DNA of 55,092 nucleotides from an uncultured Arenicella sp. GTDB lineage: Bacteria > Pseudomonadota > Gammaproteobacteria > Arenicellales > Arenicellaceae. How positions within the stretch are numbered: the stretch's first letter is position 1; every line of letters starts with the position of its first letter. The notes beneath the pieces are model-generated. The model did not search any database. It was not told where the DNA came from and was given only the letters and a program-made list of their open reading frames with translations. The DNA is taken from the NCBI GenBank assembly GCA_938045295.1, contig CALINO010000011.1:1-55092 (forward strand), written 5' to 3'. Positions 1 through 8,388 of this stretch are shown here, piece after piece. The translations under genes and the position numbers were made by a program.

Positions 1-2
1 GC

Positions 3-485
3 CATTCGCACACTAATAAGGGTTTTAGCCTTATTGAAGTGTTGGTTACCGTATTCGTTTTATCTATTGCTATGTTGGGCATTGCGGGTATGCAAACCAC
101 CAGCTTACGATTAAGTAAAGAAGCGCACCTTCGTTCGCAAGCCACTGAGCTTGCTTACGACATTATTGCACGTATTCGTGCTAACCCTAACGCAGACTAT
201 ACCGTCGCCATTCCTGCCGGCGGCGGTGGTGCATGTATTAATAATGACTGTGATCAAAATCAACTCAGAGATTTTGATTTAACCACCTGGAATAATCAGC
301 TGCTTAACCAATTTCCTAACGCCTTGCCCACTATTACCAATGTTGTTATTGGTGGGGTTACTCATACTCAAATCACCATTACTTGGTATGAACGAGTAGA
401 AGGTTTAAGCGAGGTTAGCGCCAACACAAACCCGCAAATCGATATTTTGCCGCGTCCATACACCATTACGATCAGGCAAGGCTAA
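3..485 (+). CDS. pilV: Type IV pilus minor pilin PilV (5' partial)
   Basis: The reading frame is open to the left edge, so the true start lies outside the window. Translating upstream of the first GTG (base 39) gives the prepilin hallmark GFSLIEVLV, with the peptidase-cleaved Gly, the +1 Phe and Glu at +5, followed by a hydrophobic helix. This is the class III signal that inserts pilins into the inner membrane before pilus assembly. The remainder is a short globular domain with a Cys pair (ACINNDCDQ), as expected of PilV, which joins the minor-pilin complex that primes and tips the pilus. It is the first visible gene of a co-directional block with pilW, pilX, pilY1 and pilE, 6 bases from pilW. 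The family is clear; PilV rather than another minor pilin is inferred from order. Confidence 0.88.
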   Translation, partial: HSHTNKGFSLIEVLVTVFVLSIAMLGIAGMQTTSLRLSKEAHLRSQATELAYDIIARIRANPNADYTVAIPAGGGGACINNDCDQNQLRDFDLTTWNNQLLNQFPNALPTITNVVIGGVTHTQITITWYERVEGLSEVSANTNPQIDILPRPYTITIRQG

Positions 486-491
486 TAGCTT

Positions 492-1661
492 ATGAAAACC
501 ATAAAATTGCATATCCAAAATCAAGGCTTCACTCTGGTTGAAGTGCTGGTGTCGTTGTTTATCTCCTTGTTCTTAATAGGCGTAATTGTACAATCTTATT
601 TAAGTCATAAGGCCACCTTTCGTAACACCACACAGGTCAGTGTATTGCAAGACAATGTGCGTTTTACATCGTACTTTATTTCGCAAGATGTACGTGAAGC
701 TGGAAATTTAGGTTGCTTTCAAGATGCTCAATCGTCCGTATTAAATGACCCAGCCAATGCTGGCCTATACAATTTTCAAGCACCAATAACGATCTGGAGT
801 TTTGATGGTACAGAACTGAACGATAATTACACCATCGCCGATGTAAGGCCCGTCACCGCCGGAAACAATAGCTGGAGCGATTTAAATGGCAACCCGTTAC
901 CAAACATATTAAACGGCCGTGTTATTGAAGGAACTGACGTATTTGTTACTACCAGTATCAGTGAAAACTTACCCATCACCCTTAGAGGCGGCAATACTGA
1001 CCAAGACGATTTTCTTAATATCAATGGCAACCACACCCTCGACCAAGGTCAAATTGTGCTGGTGGGGAACTGCCAATACGCCGATATTTTTCAACACGCC
1101 TCACCTGCAACAAACCGGCTAGATCTACAAGGCGGCGCTTTGCCTGGCAACATTGTATTCAGCTCTGGCTGGGTTCGAACATGGCAACCAGAAGACGAAG
1201 TTCGGCAGGTAAATCATACTGCGTATTATATTGGCGTCGGTGCCAGCGGCACGCCATCGCTGTTTCGAATGCGCCTAGATCGAGGCTTGGCCGCAGCTCC
1301 TGGCCTAACGCAGGAATTAATACCAAATGTATATAATATTCAATTGGTTGCCGCCGAAGACAGAACCGACGATTCGGGGAACCCAAGTACACGAGACCAA
1401 GTGCCCGACATTATTGTTGCACCACAAGACATACAAAATGCTAATGACATCGTGAATATTGAATTAGGCGCCCTTATTGCTGCTAACCCAGATACGGACC
1501 TCAATTTTACCGAAGATATTCCAGTACAAGCTTACACTCTGGCAAATTCAGTCAACATCACCACGCCAGAATCTCAACTCAATTACATGACATTGAATCG
1601 GATCTACCGCTTGGAAAATCGCGGGTTAGAAAGAACTTATTCTTTGCAAGAAAAACGATAA
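492..1661 (+). CDS. pilW: Type IV pilus minor pilin PilW
   Basis: 389 residues. The N terminus has a short basic leader, the cleavage site G12/F13 and Glu17 at +5 of FTLVEVLVSLF, then one hydrophobic helix to about residue 36. The long, mostly beta-rich remainder matches the large minor pilin PilW, which sits with PilV, PilX and PilY1 at the pilus tip. Such proteins are exported by Sec/SRP, cleaved and N-methylated by PilD, and packed through the N-terminal helix. The gene starts 6 bases after pilV and ends 4 bases before pilX, so it is surely in the same transcript. Low sequence identity outside the N terminus is normal for PilW, so the name rests on size, prepilin motif and order. Confidence 0.9.
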   Translation: MKTIKLHIQNQGFTLVEVLVSLFISLFLIGVIVQSYLSHKATFRNTTQVSVLQDNVRFTSYFISQDVREAGNLGCFQDAQSSVLNDPANAGLYNFQAPITIWSFDGTELNDNYTIADVRPVTAGNNSWSDLNGNPLPNILNGRVIEGTDVFVTTSISENLPITLRGGNTDQDDFLNINGNHTLDQGQIVLVGNCQYADIFQHASPATNRLDLQGGALPGNIVFSSGWVRTWQPEDEVRQVNHTAYYIGVGASGTPSLFRMRLDRGLAAAPGLTQELIPNVYNIQLVAAEDRTDDSGNPSTRDQVPDIIVAPQDIQNANDIVNIELGALIAANPDTDLNFTEDIPVQAYTLANSVNITTPESQLNYMTLNRIYRLENRGLERTYSLQEKR

Positions 1662-1665
1662 CGTT

Positions 1666-2448
1666 ATGTTTACAAAAAACCAACAAACAGGCTTTATATT
1701 GCCACTTGCCTTATTATTGCTATTAGCCATTACGCTGGTCGGCGTAACCAGCTTTAGGTTAAATATTAATGATGAAAAAATGGCTCGCAATGTTTATTTA
1801 CGGGCTCAGGCCGAACAAGCGGCTCAGATAACCCTCAGGTTTGCCGAAGATCAAATATTAGCCGCCGCTATAACGCCAAACAGTTTTGACCGGCTTGTCT
1901 TTTTCAATAATGGTCAAAATGATAATTCGTTAACTGAAAATAACGATGGCGATTTTTGCACTGCGGGCGATGCCAACGGCCCTGGGCTATGCATTCCGAT
2001 GAGAAGAACCGAACGATACGACCCGCTTGCACCGGAGTATGAAGTTTGGGTGGATAAAAATGACCCAGGCAAGGCAAGCCTCAATGTTTGGGCAAACCCT
2101 GCTAGAAATAGAACACTACCAATCGGCCCTGGATCAATCACAGCCCAACTTAATTTAGACGCACCACCGCAATACATTATCGAATTCTTAGGTTATACGC
2201 CTGATATTACTACTGCAACAACCTTAGCACCGGATGTGATTGCGCCTCCTGGCGTTTCTGTTGGTAATCGCACATTAAAAACTTCAAGCTGCGATGAAGA
2301 CCGCAGTGGAGATGATTCTGGGGACACCATCGCTGGTTGGAATGTGTGGCCGTTTTGCAGAACCGATCATAAATCGTACCGAATTACAGCATTAGCAACA
2401 GCGGGTAACACTCGGGTAATGCTTCAATCAGTTTACACAACGCCCTAG
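1666..2448 (+). CDS. pilX: Type IV pilus minor pilin PilX
   Basis: 260 residues. The leader ends at G9 and the mature helix begins FILPLALLLLLAIT. It lacks the Glu at +5 that PilV, PilW and PilE carry in this window; that absence is typical of PilX/GspK-type pilins thought to sit at the very tip, where no neighbour N terminus needs neutralising. The segment after the helix (DEKMARNVYLRAQAEQAA, about residues 36-53) is the usual PilX amphipathic helix. The gene lies 4 bases after pilW and 20 before pilY1. The call is based on motif, size and position. Confidence 0.88.
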   Translation: MFTKNQQTGFILPLALLLLLAITLVGVTSFRLNINDEKMARNVYLRAQAEQAAQITLRFAEDQILAAAITPNSFDRLVFFNNGQNDNSLTENNDGDFCTAGDANGPGLCIPMRRTERYDPLAPEYEVWVDKNDPGKASLNVWANPARNRTLPIGPGSITAQLNLDAPPQYIIEFLGYTPDITTATTLAPDVIAPPGVSVGNRTLKTSSCDEDRSGDDSGDTIAGWNVWPFCRTDHKSYRITALATAGNTRVMLQSVYTTP

Positions 2449-2468
2449 ATCAAAAAATAGGTAACAAT

Positions 2469-5400
2469 ATGTTGACCAATAGATCCACAATTTTAAAATT
2501 ATTTTTCGCTCTTAGTTTGTGCGCAGTTTCCAGTATTCATGCACAAACGCGCAATGAAATCAGCGCCTACAATGTGTTGCCATCTGGTTTACAATCGGGT
2601 GAAGATGCTCTCCCAAATGTAATGCTTGTATTTGATATTTCAGGCAGTATGCACTTTTTACCTGGGCCAGAAAATGACGTTCCCCCGTTTACCTGTGCCG
2701 GAACTGGCACATTTCCTAATTGCGACTTCTCGCCTTTAAGCCGCTCTTCAATTGCTCGTACAGCGATGCAAACAGTATTTGCATCGCTTCGCGGAAGAAC
2801 AAATCTTGGCTTAATGTTGTACGATGCTGGCGTGGGCGGTGGCGACCTTTTTTCGCCAGTTGAACTTTTTGATGGTACTCACTACACACAAATTGCCACA
2901 CAATTAAATACAACCGATAATGCAGGCGCCATCGGAGATGGTGGCGGCACACCTATTGAAGGCTCTCTGCTGCATACTTTAGATTATTTTAATCAAGCGT
3001 TACCTACTAGCCAAAATAGAACTGGTACAACGCCTGTACAATATATCGCGGCACAACAATGCCCTGTTGATACTTTTGTAATTTTGGTTACCGATGGTGT
3101 CCCTACTGTATCTCCGAGGTTCGCAAGTGGGCATCAAAACGCTTGTACTGGAGACAATACTGATTGTACCGCCGAAGCAGCGGCGGACTTATTGGCAGCT
3201 GGCTACCAAACTTATGTGGTTGGCTTTGCAGGAAACACAACGGGCATTGATCAAATAGCCACTGCCGGGGATACTGGACCAACCGCTTTTACTGCCGCTA
3301 ACGGCGATGACTTAATAGCGATTTTTGCGGATATTTTTAGTGACATTTTTGAACGCACCTCATCATTCAGTGGCGGAACCGTACTGGGTAATAACGCGTC
3401 TGGATCAGGCGTTCAAATCTACCCAACTCTAGTTCCTATAGTTAGTGACGGCATTAACGAAGTAACCTGGACGGGTACACTGCAAAGTTTTTTTGTTGAT
3501 TCAAATAATTTTTTAAGGCAAAACAACAGCCAAAATGGAAATAGCCGGTTTTTGTTAAATGAAAATTCTGATCGAATCTTTGAGTTTCAAAATGATCCAA
3601 ACCAAAACAACGAGTTACGGTATGCCGACTTTGGCCCAGTACGCACACCTAATGAAATTCCAACACTGATTGATATTGAAGATTTTGCTAACCCGGCAAC
3701 CAATTTACAACCCATTTGGGATGCCTCTAAAAAACTGTCAGACCAAAATCCAGAGTTCCCTCTTGCCGCCAGCGATACTCAGCTCAGCGATTATCGGACT
3801 AGAGTAAGGCGTAACAGGAACAATTATAATAACGTTCCATCAAAAACAACGCCTAATCGCCATCGATATATTTTCACCTGCATTGATGATGATATTAATG
3901 CCGACCCCAGCAACCCAATTACAACCTGTTCTGGCTTAGAGCCGGGCGAAGTGCGTGCTTTTGAATGGACCGGCAATAATAATCAAGACTTTAGACTAAC
4001 ACCGGCCGAAAGGGGCTATATATTAGGCACGCCAAACGACGCCGGTATTCCCAATGGTCAGAAAAATGCTCTAGCAAGAGACATTATTGCTTTTATTCGT
4101 GGCGATGAATCTCTCAACCCCGATGCATCATACGAAAGCGAAGACGATGATGACTATGTGCCCCCCATTTATCGTAAACGCACGCTCAACAGAGGTCGTG
4201 ATAACGAAAGGCACTTCTTGATGGGCGATATTGTTAACTCAAATGCACTTCAAGTGGGCCCTAGAAATGAATTTAATGATGATTCCTATGAACCGTTCTC
4301 TAGAAATTCGTTCACTAAGCGAAATGTGGTGTATGTAGGGGCAAACGATGGCATGTTGCATGCGTTCAACGCTGGCTTTCTTTTCAATAACCCAACAAAT
4401 GGTACAAATGGTTATTCCACTCGTTTTATCGACTTTGCACCAAATGGCAATATAAGAGGACGCTCTGGCACCGCCTTTGATCTAGGCCAAGAATTATGGG
4501 CTTACGTTCCGCAGTCAGTGCTACCCCATTTACGATTTTTGGCGTCACCAGCTTACACGGCAAGCCAACATGTGTTTTATGTTGACGGCCAAATGAGCGC
4601 TTTTGATGCCAGAATTTTCACTGACCCAAATCCGGCATGTAACAATGTTGCACGAGGCGCCGACATCCCAGCCAATTGTACTTACATTAATCACTGGGGA
4701 ACCATATTAGTAGCCACCACCCGCCAAGGCGGAACCGAGCATGATGTGGATACTAACAATGATGGCGTTTACGATGCCACACTTAAATCCAGCATGATTA
4801 TTCTGGATATAACCGACACTGAAAGCGAACCAACCTTATTGGCTGAGGTCAGTCATGATGAAATTGGCATCACTTCAAGCGCGCCAGCTTTAGTAAGAGA
4901 AGCCGTCGACTCTAGCTTTGATATTAATAACGAAAATTGGTACCTAGTGTTTGGCTCTGGCCCAAATGACTTACAAACCTTTACCAGCGACAGGCGAGCT
5001 AGGCTGTTTAAGTACCAACTGGGTGCCCCAGACAGCATCAATAATTTTGGTTTTGACAATAATGACGGTTACGCCAGAAATGGCGTTGCCTTAAATAATA
5101 TTTCCAATAACAGTTTTGTCGGCAACATGGTGGCCAGAGACTGGACTGGCGACGATATTACAGACGGTGTGTACTTTGGCACTGTCACTGGTACTGAACT
5201 AGCACCCAGCGGCGATTTAAGACGCATTACAGTTAATGGAACTAGCCCAGACGAAGTAAGTGTCATCATTGACACCAACGAGCCCACCCCACTTGCGCCG
5301 CTTCTGGTGCGCGACGAAAGTCTTAATAATTGGGTCATTAGCCACTCTGGCCGTTTCTTTACTGCACAAGACTGGAACTACCAAAGTTCAACCTGGATGT

Positions 5401-6209
5401 ACGCAGTTAGAGAAAAGTTCAATTTGGTAGCACGCGGTGAACTAACGCTGGCCGATCAAAACTTCACGCCTGTTGGCAGCTCGACCCCAACAGAGGTGGC
5501 GGTCAATTTAACTGATAATGACGCAAGCTTGGTTGACGTAACAGGCATTGAAATCAATGTACAGAGAATCGACCAAAACGGAGACAGTGAGTTTTCCAAC
5601 AGCGAAGTAAGCAGCACTCTTTCTGGCTCATTATCAGGTCTTCCGAGTGTAATTCCTGTCGCTTCGGGAACTAGAACACCCAACTCATTTGAAGAATTAT
5701 CACTGGTAACATCTGGTATGTTTGATGATTCTATTTTAGGTTGGCGCCGAGAACTAACATTCCCTACTGCCAGACCAAACGAGCGCTTTCTACAAAGCCC
5801 ATTTGTCATACCAGGCGCTGACGCCATGCAATTCACTACTTACATTCCGCCAGAAGAGGCGTGCGAAGTATTACCAAGTGGGGCAACCTACTTACTGTCT
5901 TTTGTAACCGGAACGGCTTTTTTTGATGCCAGACTATTCGCCAGCCGAGAAAACAGAGATGGCACAATCTTCACGCCACCTGTTCCTTCAGGCCCCATCA
6001 TTGATGGAGAAGAAAATGACAACTATCAAAACATCGTTCGCGGGCGCCCAGTAGGTACAGATGATCAATACGCTGAGACAACCTGTATTGAGCGATTCAG
6101 TGTAGGATTAAAATCTGTAGACGGCTCTACTGCCACCGAGACTTTAGACTTTGGTTGCACCGCCCCAAGCCGAAAGTCTTGGGTAGAAATTGACTTATCG
6201 AATTTTTAA
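2469..6209 (+). CDS. pilY1: PilY1-type pilus tip adhesin/assembly factor
   Basis: 1246 residues with a Sec signal peptide (about 1-25, ending HAQ). Residues about 50-300 form a von Willebrand A-like domain whose metal site DISGS (D56-S60) is visible. The second half matches the PilY1 beta-propeller, including the blade sequence YVGANDGMLHAF. A calcium-loop motif, D-x-N-x-D-G-V-x-D, lies at 761-769, the pattern known in Pseudomonas PilY1 where calcium binding controls pilus extension and retraction. A second, EF-hand-like loop (D1035, N1037, D1039, E1041, E1046) lies near the C terminus. PilY1 proteins cap type IV pili, promote assembly with the minor pilins, and act in surface sensing and adhesion. 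The gene sits between pilX and pilE in the same operon. Confidence 0.93.
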   Translation: MLTNRSTILKLFFALSLCAVSSIHAQTRNEISAYNVLPSGLQSGEDALPNVMLVFDISGSMHFLPGPENDVPPFTCAGTGTFPNCDFSPLSRSSIARTAMQTVFASLRGRTNLGLMLYDAGVGGGDLFSPVELFDGTHYTQIATQLNTTDNAGAIGDGGGTPIEGSLLHTLDYFNQALPTSQNRTGTTPVQYIAAQQCPVDTFVILVTDGVPTVSPRFASGHQNACTGDNTDCTAEAAADLLAAGYQTYVVGFAGNTTGIDQIATAGDTGPTAFTAANGDDLIAIFADIFSDIFERTSSFSGGTVLGNNASGSGVQIYPTLVPIVSDGINEVTWTGTLQSFFVDSNNFLRQNNSQNGNSRFLLNENSDRIFEFQNDPNQNNELRYADFGPVRTPNEIPTLIDIEDFANPATNLQPIWDASKKLSDQNPEFPLAASDTQLSDYRTRVRRNRNNYNNVPSKTTPNRHRYIFTCIDDDINADPSNPITTCSGLEPGEVRAFEWTGNNNQDFRLTPAERGYILGTPNDAGIPNGQKNALARDIIAFIRGDESLNPDASYESEDDDDYVPPIYRKRTLNRGRDNERHFLMGDIVNSNALQVGPRNEFNDDSYEPFSRNSFTKRNVVYVGANDGMLHAFNAGFLFNNPTNGTNGYSTRFIDFAPNGNIRGRSGTAFDLGQELWAYVPQSVLPHLRFLASPAYTASQHVFYVDGQMSAFDARIFTDPNPACNNVARGADIPANCTYINHWGTILVATTRQGGTEHDVDTNNDGVYDATLKSSMIILDITDTESEPTLLAEVSHDEIGITSSAPALVREAVDSSFDINNENWYLVFGSGPNDLQTFTSDRRARLFKYQLGAPDSINNFGFDNNDGYARNGVALNNISNNSFVGNMVARDWTGDDITDGVYFGTVTGTELAPSGDLRRITVNGTSPDEVSVIIDTNEPTPLAPLLVRDESLNNWVISHSGRFFTAQDWNYQSSTWMYAVREKFNLVARGELTLADQNFTPVGSSTPTEVAVNLTDNDASLVDVTGIEINVQRIDQNGDSEFSNSEVSSTLSGSLSGLPSVIPVASGTRTPNSFEELSLVTSGMFDDSILGWRRELTFPTARPNERFLQSPFVIPGADAMQFTTYIPPEEACEVLPSGATYLLSFVTGTAFFDARLFASRENRDGTIFTPPVPSGPIIDGEENDNYQNIVRGRPVGTDDQYAETTCIERFSVGLKSVDGSTATETLDFGCTAPSRKSWVEIDLSNF

Positions 6210-6212
6210 AAC

Positions 6213-6713
6213 ATGAAAAATACACAACCGCAACAAACTGGTTTTACATTAATTGAGTTAGTCATTGTGGTGGCTATTGTGGCACTTTTAGCCGCAATAG
6301 CCATACCCAATTACCAACGATATGTATTGGAAAGCGCAAGAACCGACGCTACTCGTTCATTATTAGAGTGTGCGGCAGCTCTAGAGCGGCGCTTTACACT
6401 CAATAACGATTATCCACTGACAGTCGATCCTGACAATGTATGCAGTGTGGCGTCGCGCGACCAATATTACACTATTACGGTTACTAACCCTGGCCGAGCC
6501 GGTGTGGTATGCGTCTCTCCGGCTGGCAATAACTCATGCTATTTAATCACGGCAACTATTGCAGCAAACAGGTTTGGTAACCCAAACCAGCAGCTGGGAG
6601 ACCAACCACAATGCACTACTTTCTCATTAGATGATCGTGGTGTTAAAGCCGCCACCGGCAACCAATCTCAAGCCATTCTTGGTGTGGGCAGAGGCCGGTG
6701 TTGGCGTAGTTAG
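6213..6713 (+). CDS. pilE: Type IV minor pilin, PilE-like
   Basis: 166 residues with a textbook prepilin start: cleavage at G10/F11, Glu15 at +5 (FTLIELVIVVAIVALLAAIAIPNYQ). It begins 3 bases after pilY1. Six cysteines in the globular part suggest up to three disulfides, including a C-terminal one. PilE closes the fimU-pilVWXY1-E cluster in Pseudomonas-like genomes and works as a minor, not major, pilin. It could be mistaken for a major pilin from the N terminus alone, but its place at the end of this operon argues for the minor role. Confidence 0.88.
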   Translation: MKNTQPQQTGFTLIELVIVVAIVALLAAIAIPNYQRYVLESARTDATRSLLECAAALERRFTLNNDYPLTVDPDNVCSVASRDQYYTITVTNPGRAGVVCVSPAGNNSCYLITATIAANRFGNPNQQLGDQPQCTTFSLDDRGVKAATGNQSQAILGVGRGRCWRS

Positions 6714-6720
6714 ATTAAAT

Positions 6721-6773
6721 AAGAATTCCACTGGTTAGGCTAAGTAAACCTTGCCTAACCAGTGATAGTTCTT
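6721..6773. terminator. Perfect 12-bp inverted repeat between pilE and ispH
   Basis: CACTGGTTAGGC at 6729-6740 pairs perfectly with GCCTAACCAGTG at 6753-6764 around a 12-base loop. Outer aagaa (6721-6725) and ttctt (6769-6773) can extend it. It lies between the convergent ends of pilE and ispH, where a bidirectional terminator is expected. There is no clean T-run, so a Rho-assisted or mRNA-end-protecting hairpin is also possible. Confidence 0.55.
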
Positions 6774-6844
6774 GTGATGTTACTTTGCATTACGTACCAA
6801 CATATGTACAAACAACGGTATCACTTGCGAACAAAACTGAAAAC

Positions 6845-7777
6845 TTAAGACGCTGAGTTTCGTAACTCAATCGGCAATGAAAAGGAAACGCTTTCAACCG
6901 GGCCGTCGGCTTCGTTAACCACTTTACCGCCCCATGCCTTTACTTGGTCAATCACTTGTTTGACCAAAATCTCTGGCGCTGAGGCTCCGGCGGTAATGCC
7001 CACCACGTCAACATCATCAAACCACGCCTGTTGTATTTGTTGTGGCTGGTCGACTAAGTAACTGGGCACACCAATGTTCTCAGATAGCTCTCTTAAGCGA
7101 TTTGAATTAGAGCTGTTGGTTGAACCCACCACCAGTACCATATCTGCGTCTTTTGATAACGCCCTAACCGCGTCTTGACGGTTTTGCGTGGCGTAACAAA
7201 TGTCGTCTTTTCTTGGCCCTTGAATATTCGGGAAGCGTGCTTTTAACGCGTCGATCACCACTTTAGTGTCATCCACCGACAGCGTGGTTTGAGTGACGTA
7301 AGCCAAGTTATTTTCATTTTCAACGTTTAACGTATCAACGTCTTGCGGGGCTTCAATTAAGTGCATGCCTGATTTGGCTTGCCCCATGGTGCCCTCCACT
7401 TCTGGGTGACCTTGATGGCCAATCAACACCACTTCCACGCCTTGATCTCGATAACGCTGAACTTCCATGTGCACCTTGGTGACTAATGGGCAAGTGGCGT
7501 CAAACACTTTGAGTTCTCGCCCAGCAGCTTCGCTTTGCACCGCCTGAGAAACCCCGTGCGCACTGAAAATAACGGTGGAGCCGTCTGGTACTTCATGCAG
7601 CTCTTCAACGAAGACAGCGCCTTTGTCTTTCAAGCCGTCCACCACAAAGCGGTTGTGCACCACTTCATGACGCACATAAATAGGCGCGCCAAATAACTCT
7701 AATGCCCGCTCAACAATTTCAATGGCTCGATCAACGCCCGCACAAAAACCACGTGGGTTGGCTAATAGAATTTTCAT
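6845..7777 (-). CDS. ispH: 4-hydroxy-3-methylbut-2-enyl diphosphate reductase IspH (LytB)
   Basis: 310 residues, the normal length. IspH carries out the last step of the MEP isoprenoid pathway, reducing HMBPP to IPP and DMAPP with a [4Fe-4S] cluster. The three cluster cysteines are seen: C12 in [10 protein letters not shown]96 in DATCPLVT and C194 in ICYATQNRQ. The substrate-site histidines H41 and H74 and the HPEVEGT segment with the catalytic Glu are present too. It is the last gene of the murJ-to-ispH strand run, 21 bases after lspA. In Escherichia coli fkpB separates lspA from ispH; here nothing does. High confidence. Confidence 0.97.
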   Translation of the reverse strand: MKILLANPRGFCAGVDRAIEIVERALELFGAPIYVRHEVVHNRFVVDGLKDKGAVFVEELHEVPDGSTVIFSAHGVSQAVQSEAAGRELKVFDATCPLVTKVHMEVQRYRDQGVEVVLIGHQGHPEVEGTMGQAKSGMHLIEAPQDVDTLNVENENNLAYVTQTTLSVDDTKVVIDALKARFPNIQGPRKDDICYATQNRQDAVRALSKDADMVLVVGSTNSSNSNRLRELSENIGVPSYLVDQPQQIQQAWFDDVDVVGITAGASAPEILVKQVIDQVKAWGGKVVNEADGPVESVSFSLPIELRNSAS

Positions 7778-7798
7778 AAACAGTACCTAATGGCGAGC

Positions 7799-8293
7799 CT
7801 AATTTGACTCAGTTTCTGCGGTGCTTGTGTTTAAAAAAGGCTTATTAAAAGCCTCAGCGATCAACAATGCCGCACCAATAAAAATGGCAATGTCGGCCAC
7901 ATTAAAGTGCGGGTAGTGCCAGTCTTTATAAAACCAGTGAATAAAGTCCACCACATACTGATAGATAACGCGGTCAATGGCATTACCTATGGCTCCGCCA
8001 ATAATCAGCGAGTATGCGATGGCAAGATGACGTTCATGTGATTTAAGTTTGACAATAAAAAACGCCAGCACCGCGCTAACCACGATGGCTAAAGCAACAA
8101 AAAACACATGTTGAATGCCACCCAAACCGCCTAAAAAGCCAAACGCTGAACCGGTGTTATGCGCCAGAGAAAAGTCAAATACCGGCAAAATTTCGATCAC
8201 ATCAAAACGTAAAATATGTTCCGCCCAATACTTGCTGACTTGGTCAAGTACAATCACCAGCGCACTTAAGTAAAACCATTTTTTATGCATCAT
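7799..8293 (-). CDS. lspA: Lipoprotein signal peptidase LspA
   Basis: 164 residues from the ATG at 8293; a longer frame would need a TTG at 8308. LspA is an inner-membrane aspartyl protease that cuts the signal peptide from diacylglyceryl-prolipoproteins after Lgt has acted. Four hydrophobic helices are visible, with the conserved NTGSAFGF and GGAIGNAIDR segments. The catalytic aspartates are D116 (VVDFIH) and D134 (FNVADIAIF). The gene lies between ileS and ispH, the usual place. lgt and lnt, the enzymes before and after it in the pathway, are at 48100 and 46399. High confidence in function, moderate in start. Confidence 0.95.
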   Translation of the reverse strand: MMHKKWFYLSALVIVLDQVSKYWAEHILRFDVIEILPVFDFSLAHNTGSAFGFLGGLGGIQHVFFVALAIVVSAVLAFFIVKLKSHERHLAIAYSLIIGGAIGNAIDRVIYQYVVDFIHWFYKDWHYPHFNVADIAIFIGAALLIAEAFNKPFLNTSTAETESN

Positions 8294-8388
8294 AATTTTT
8301 GTGCTCAAACCTTAGCATGCACTCTTAAATACAGCCTATTAAATACATGCGATAAATAAAACGCGGTCGACTTACTAAGGAATAAGGG

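Noticed and set aside
1159-1190. tRNA T-loop-like GGTTCGAAC
   Set aside because: It lies in the pilW coding frame and no acceptor or anticodon stem can be folded around it.
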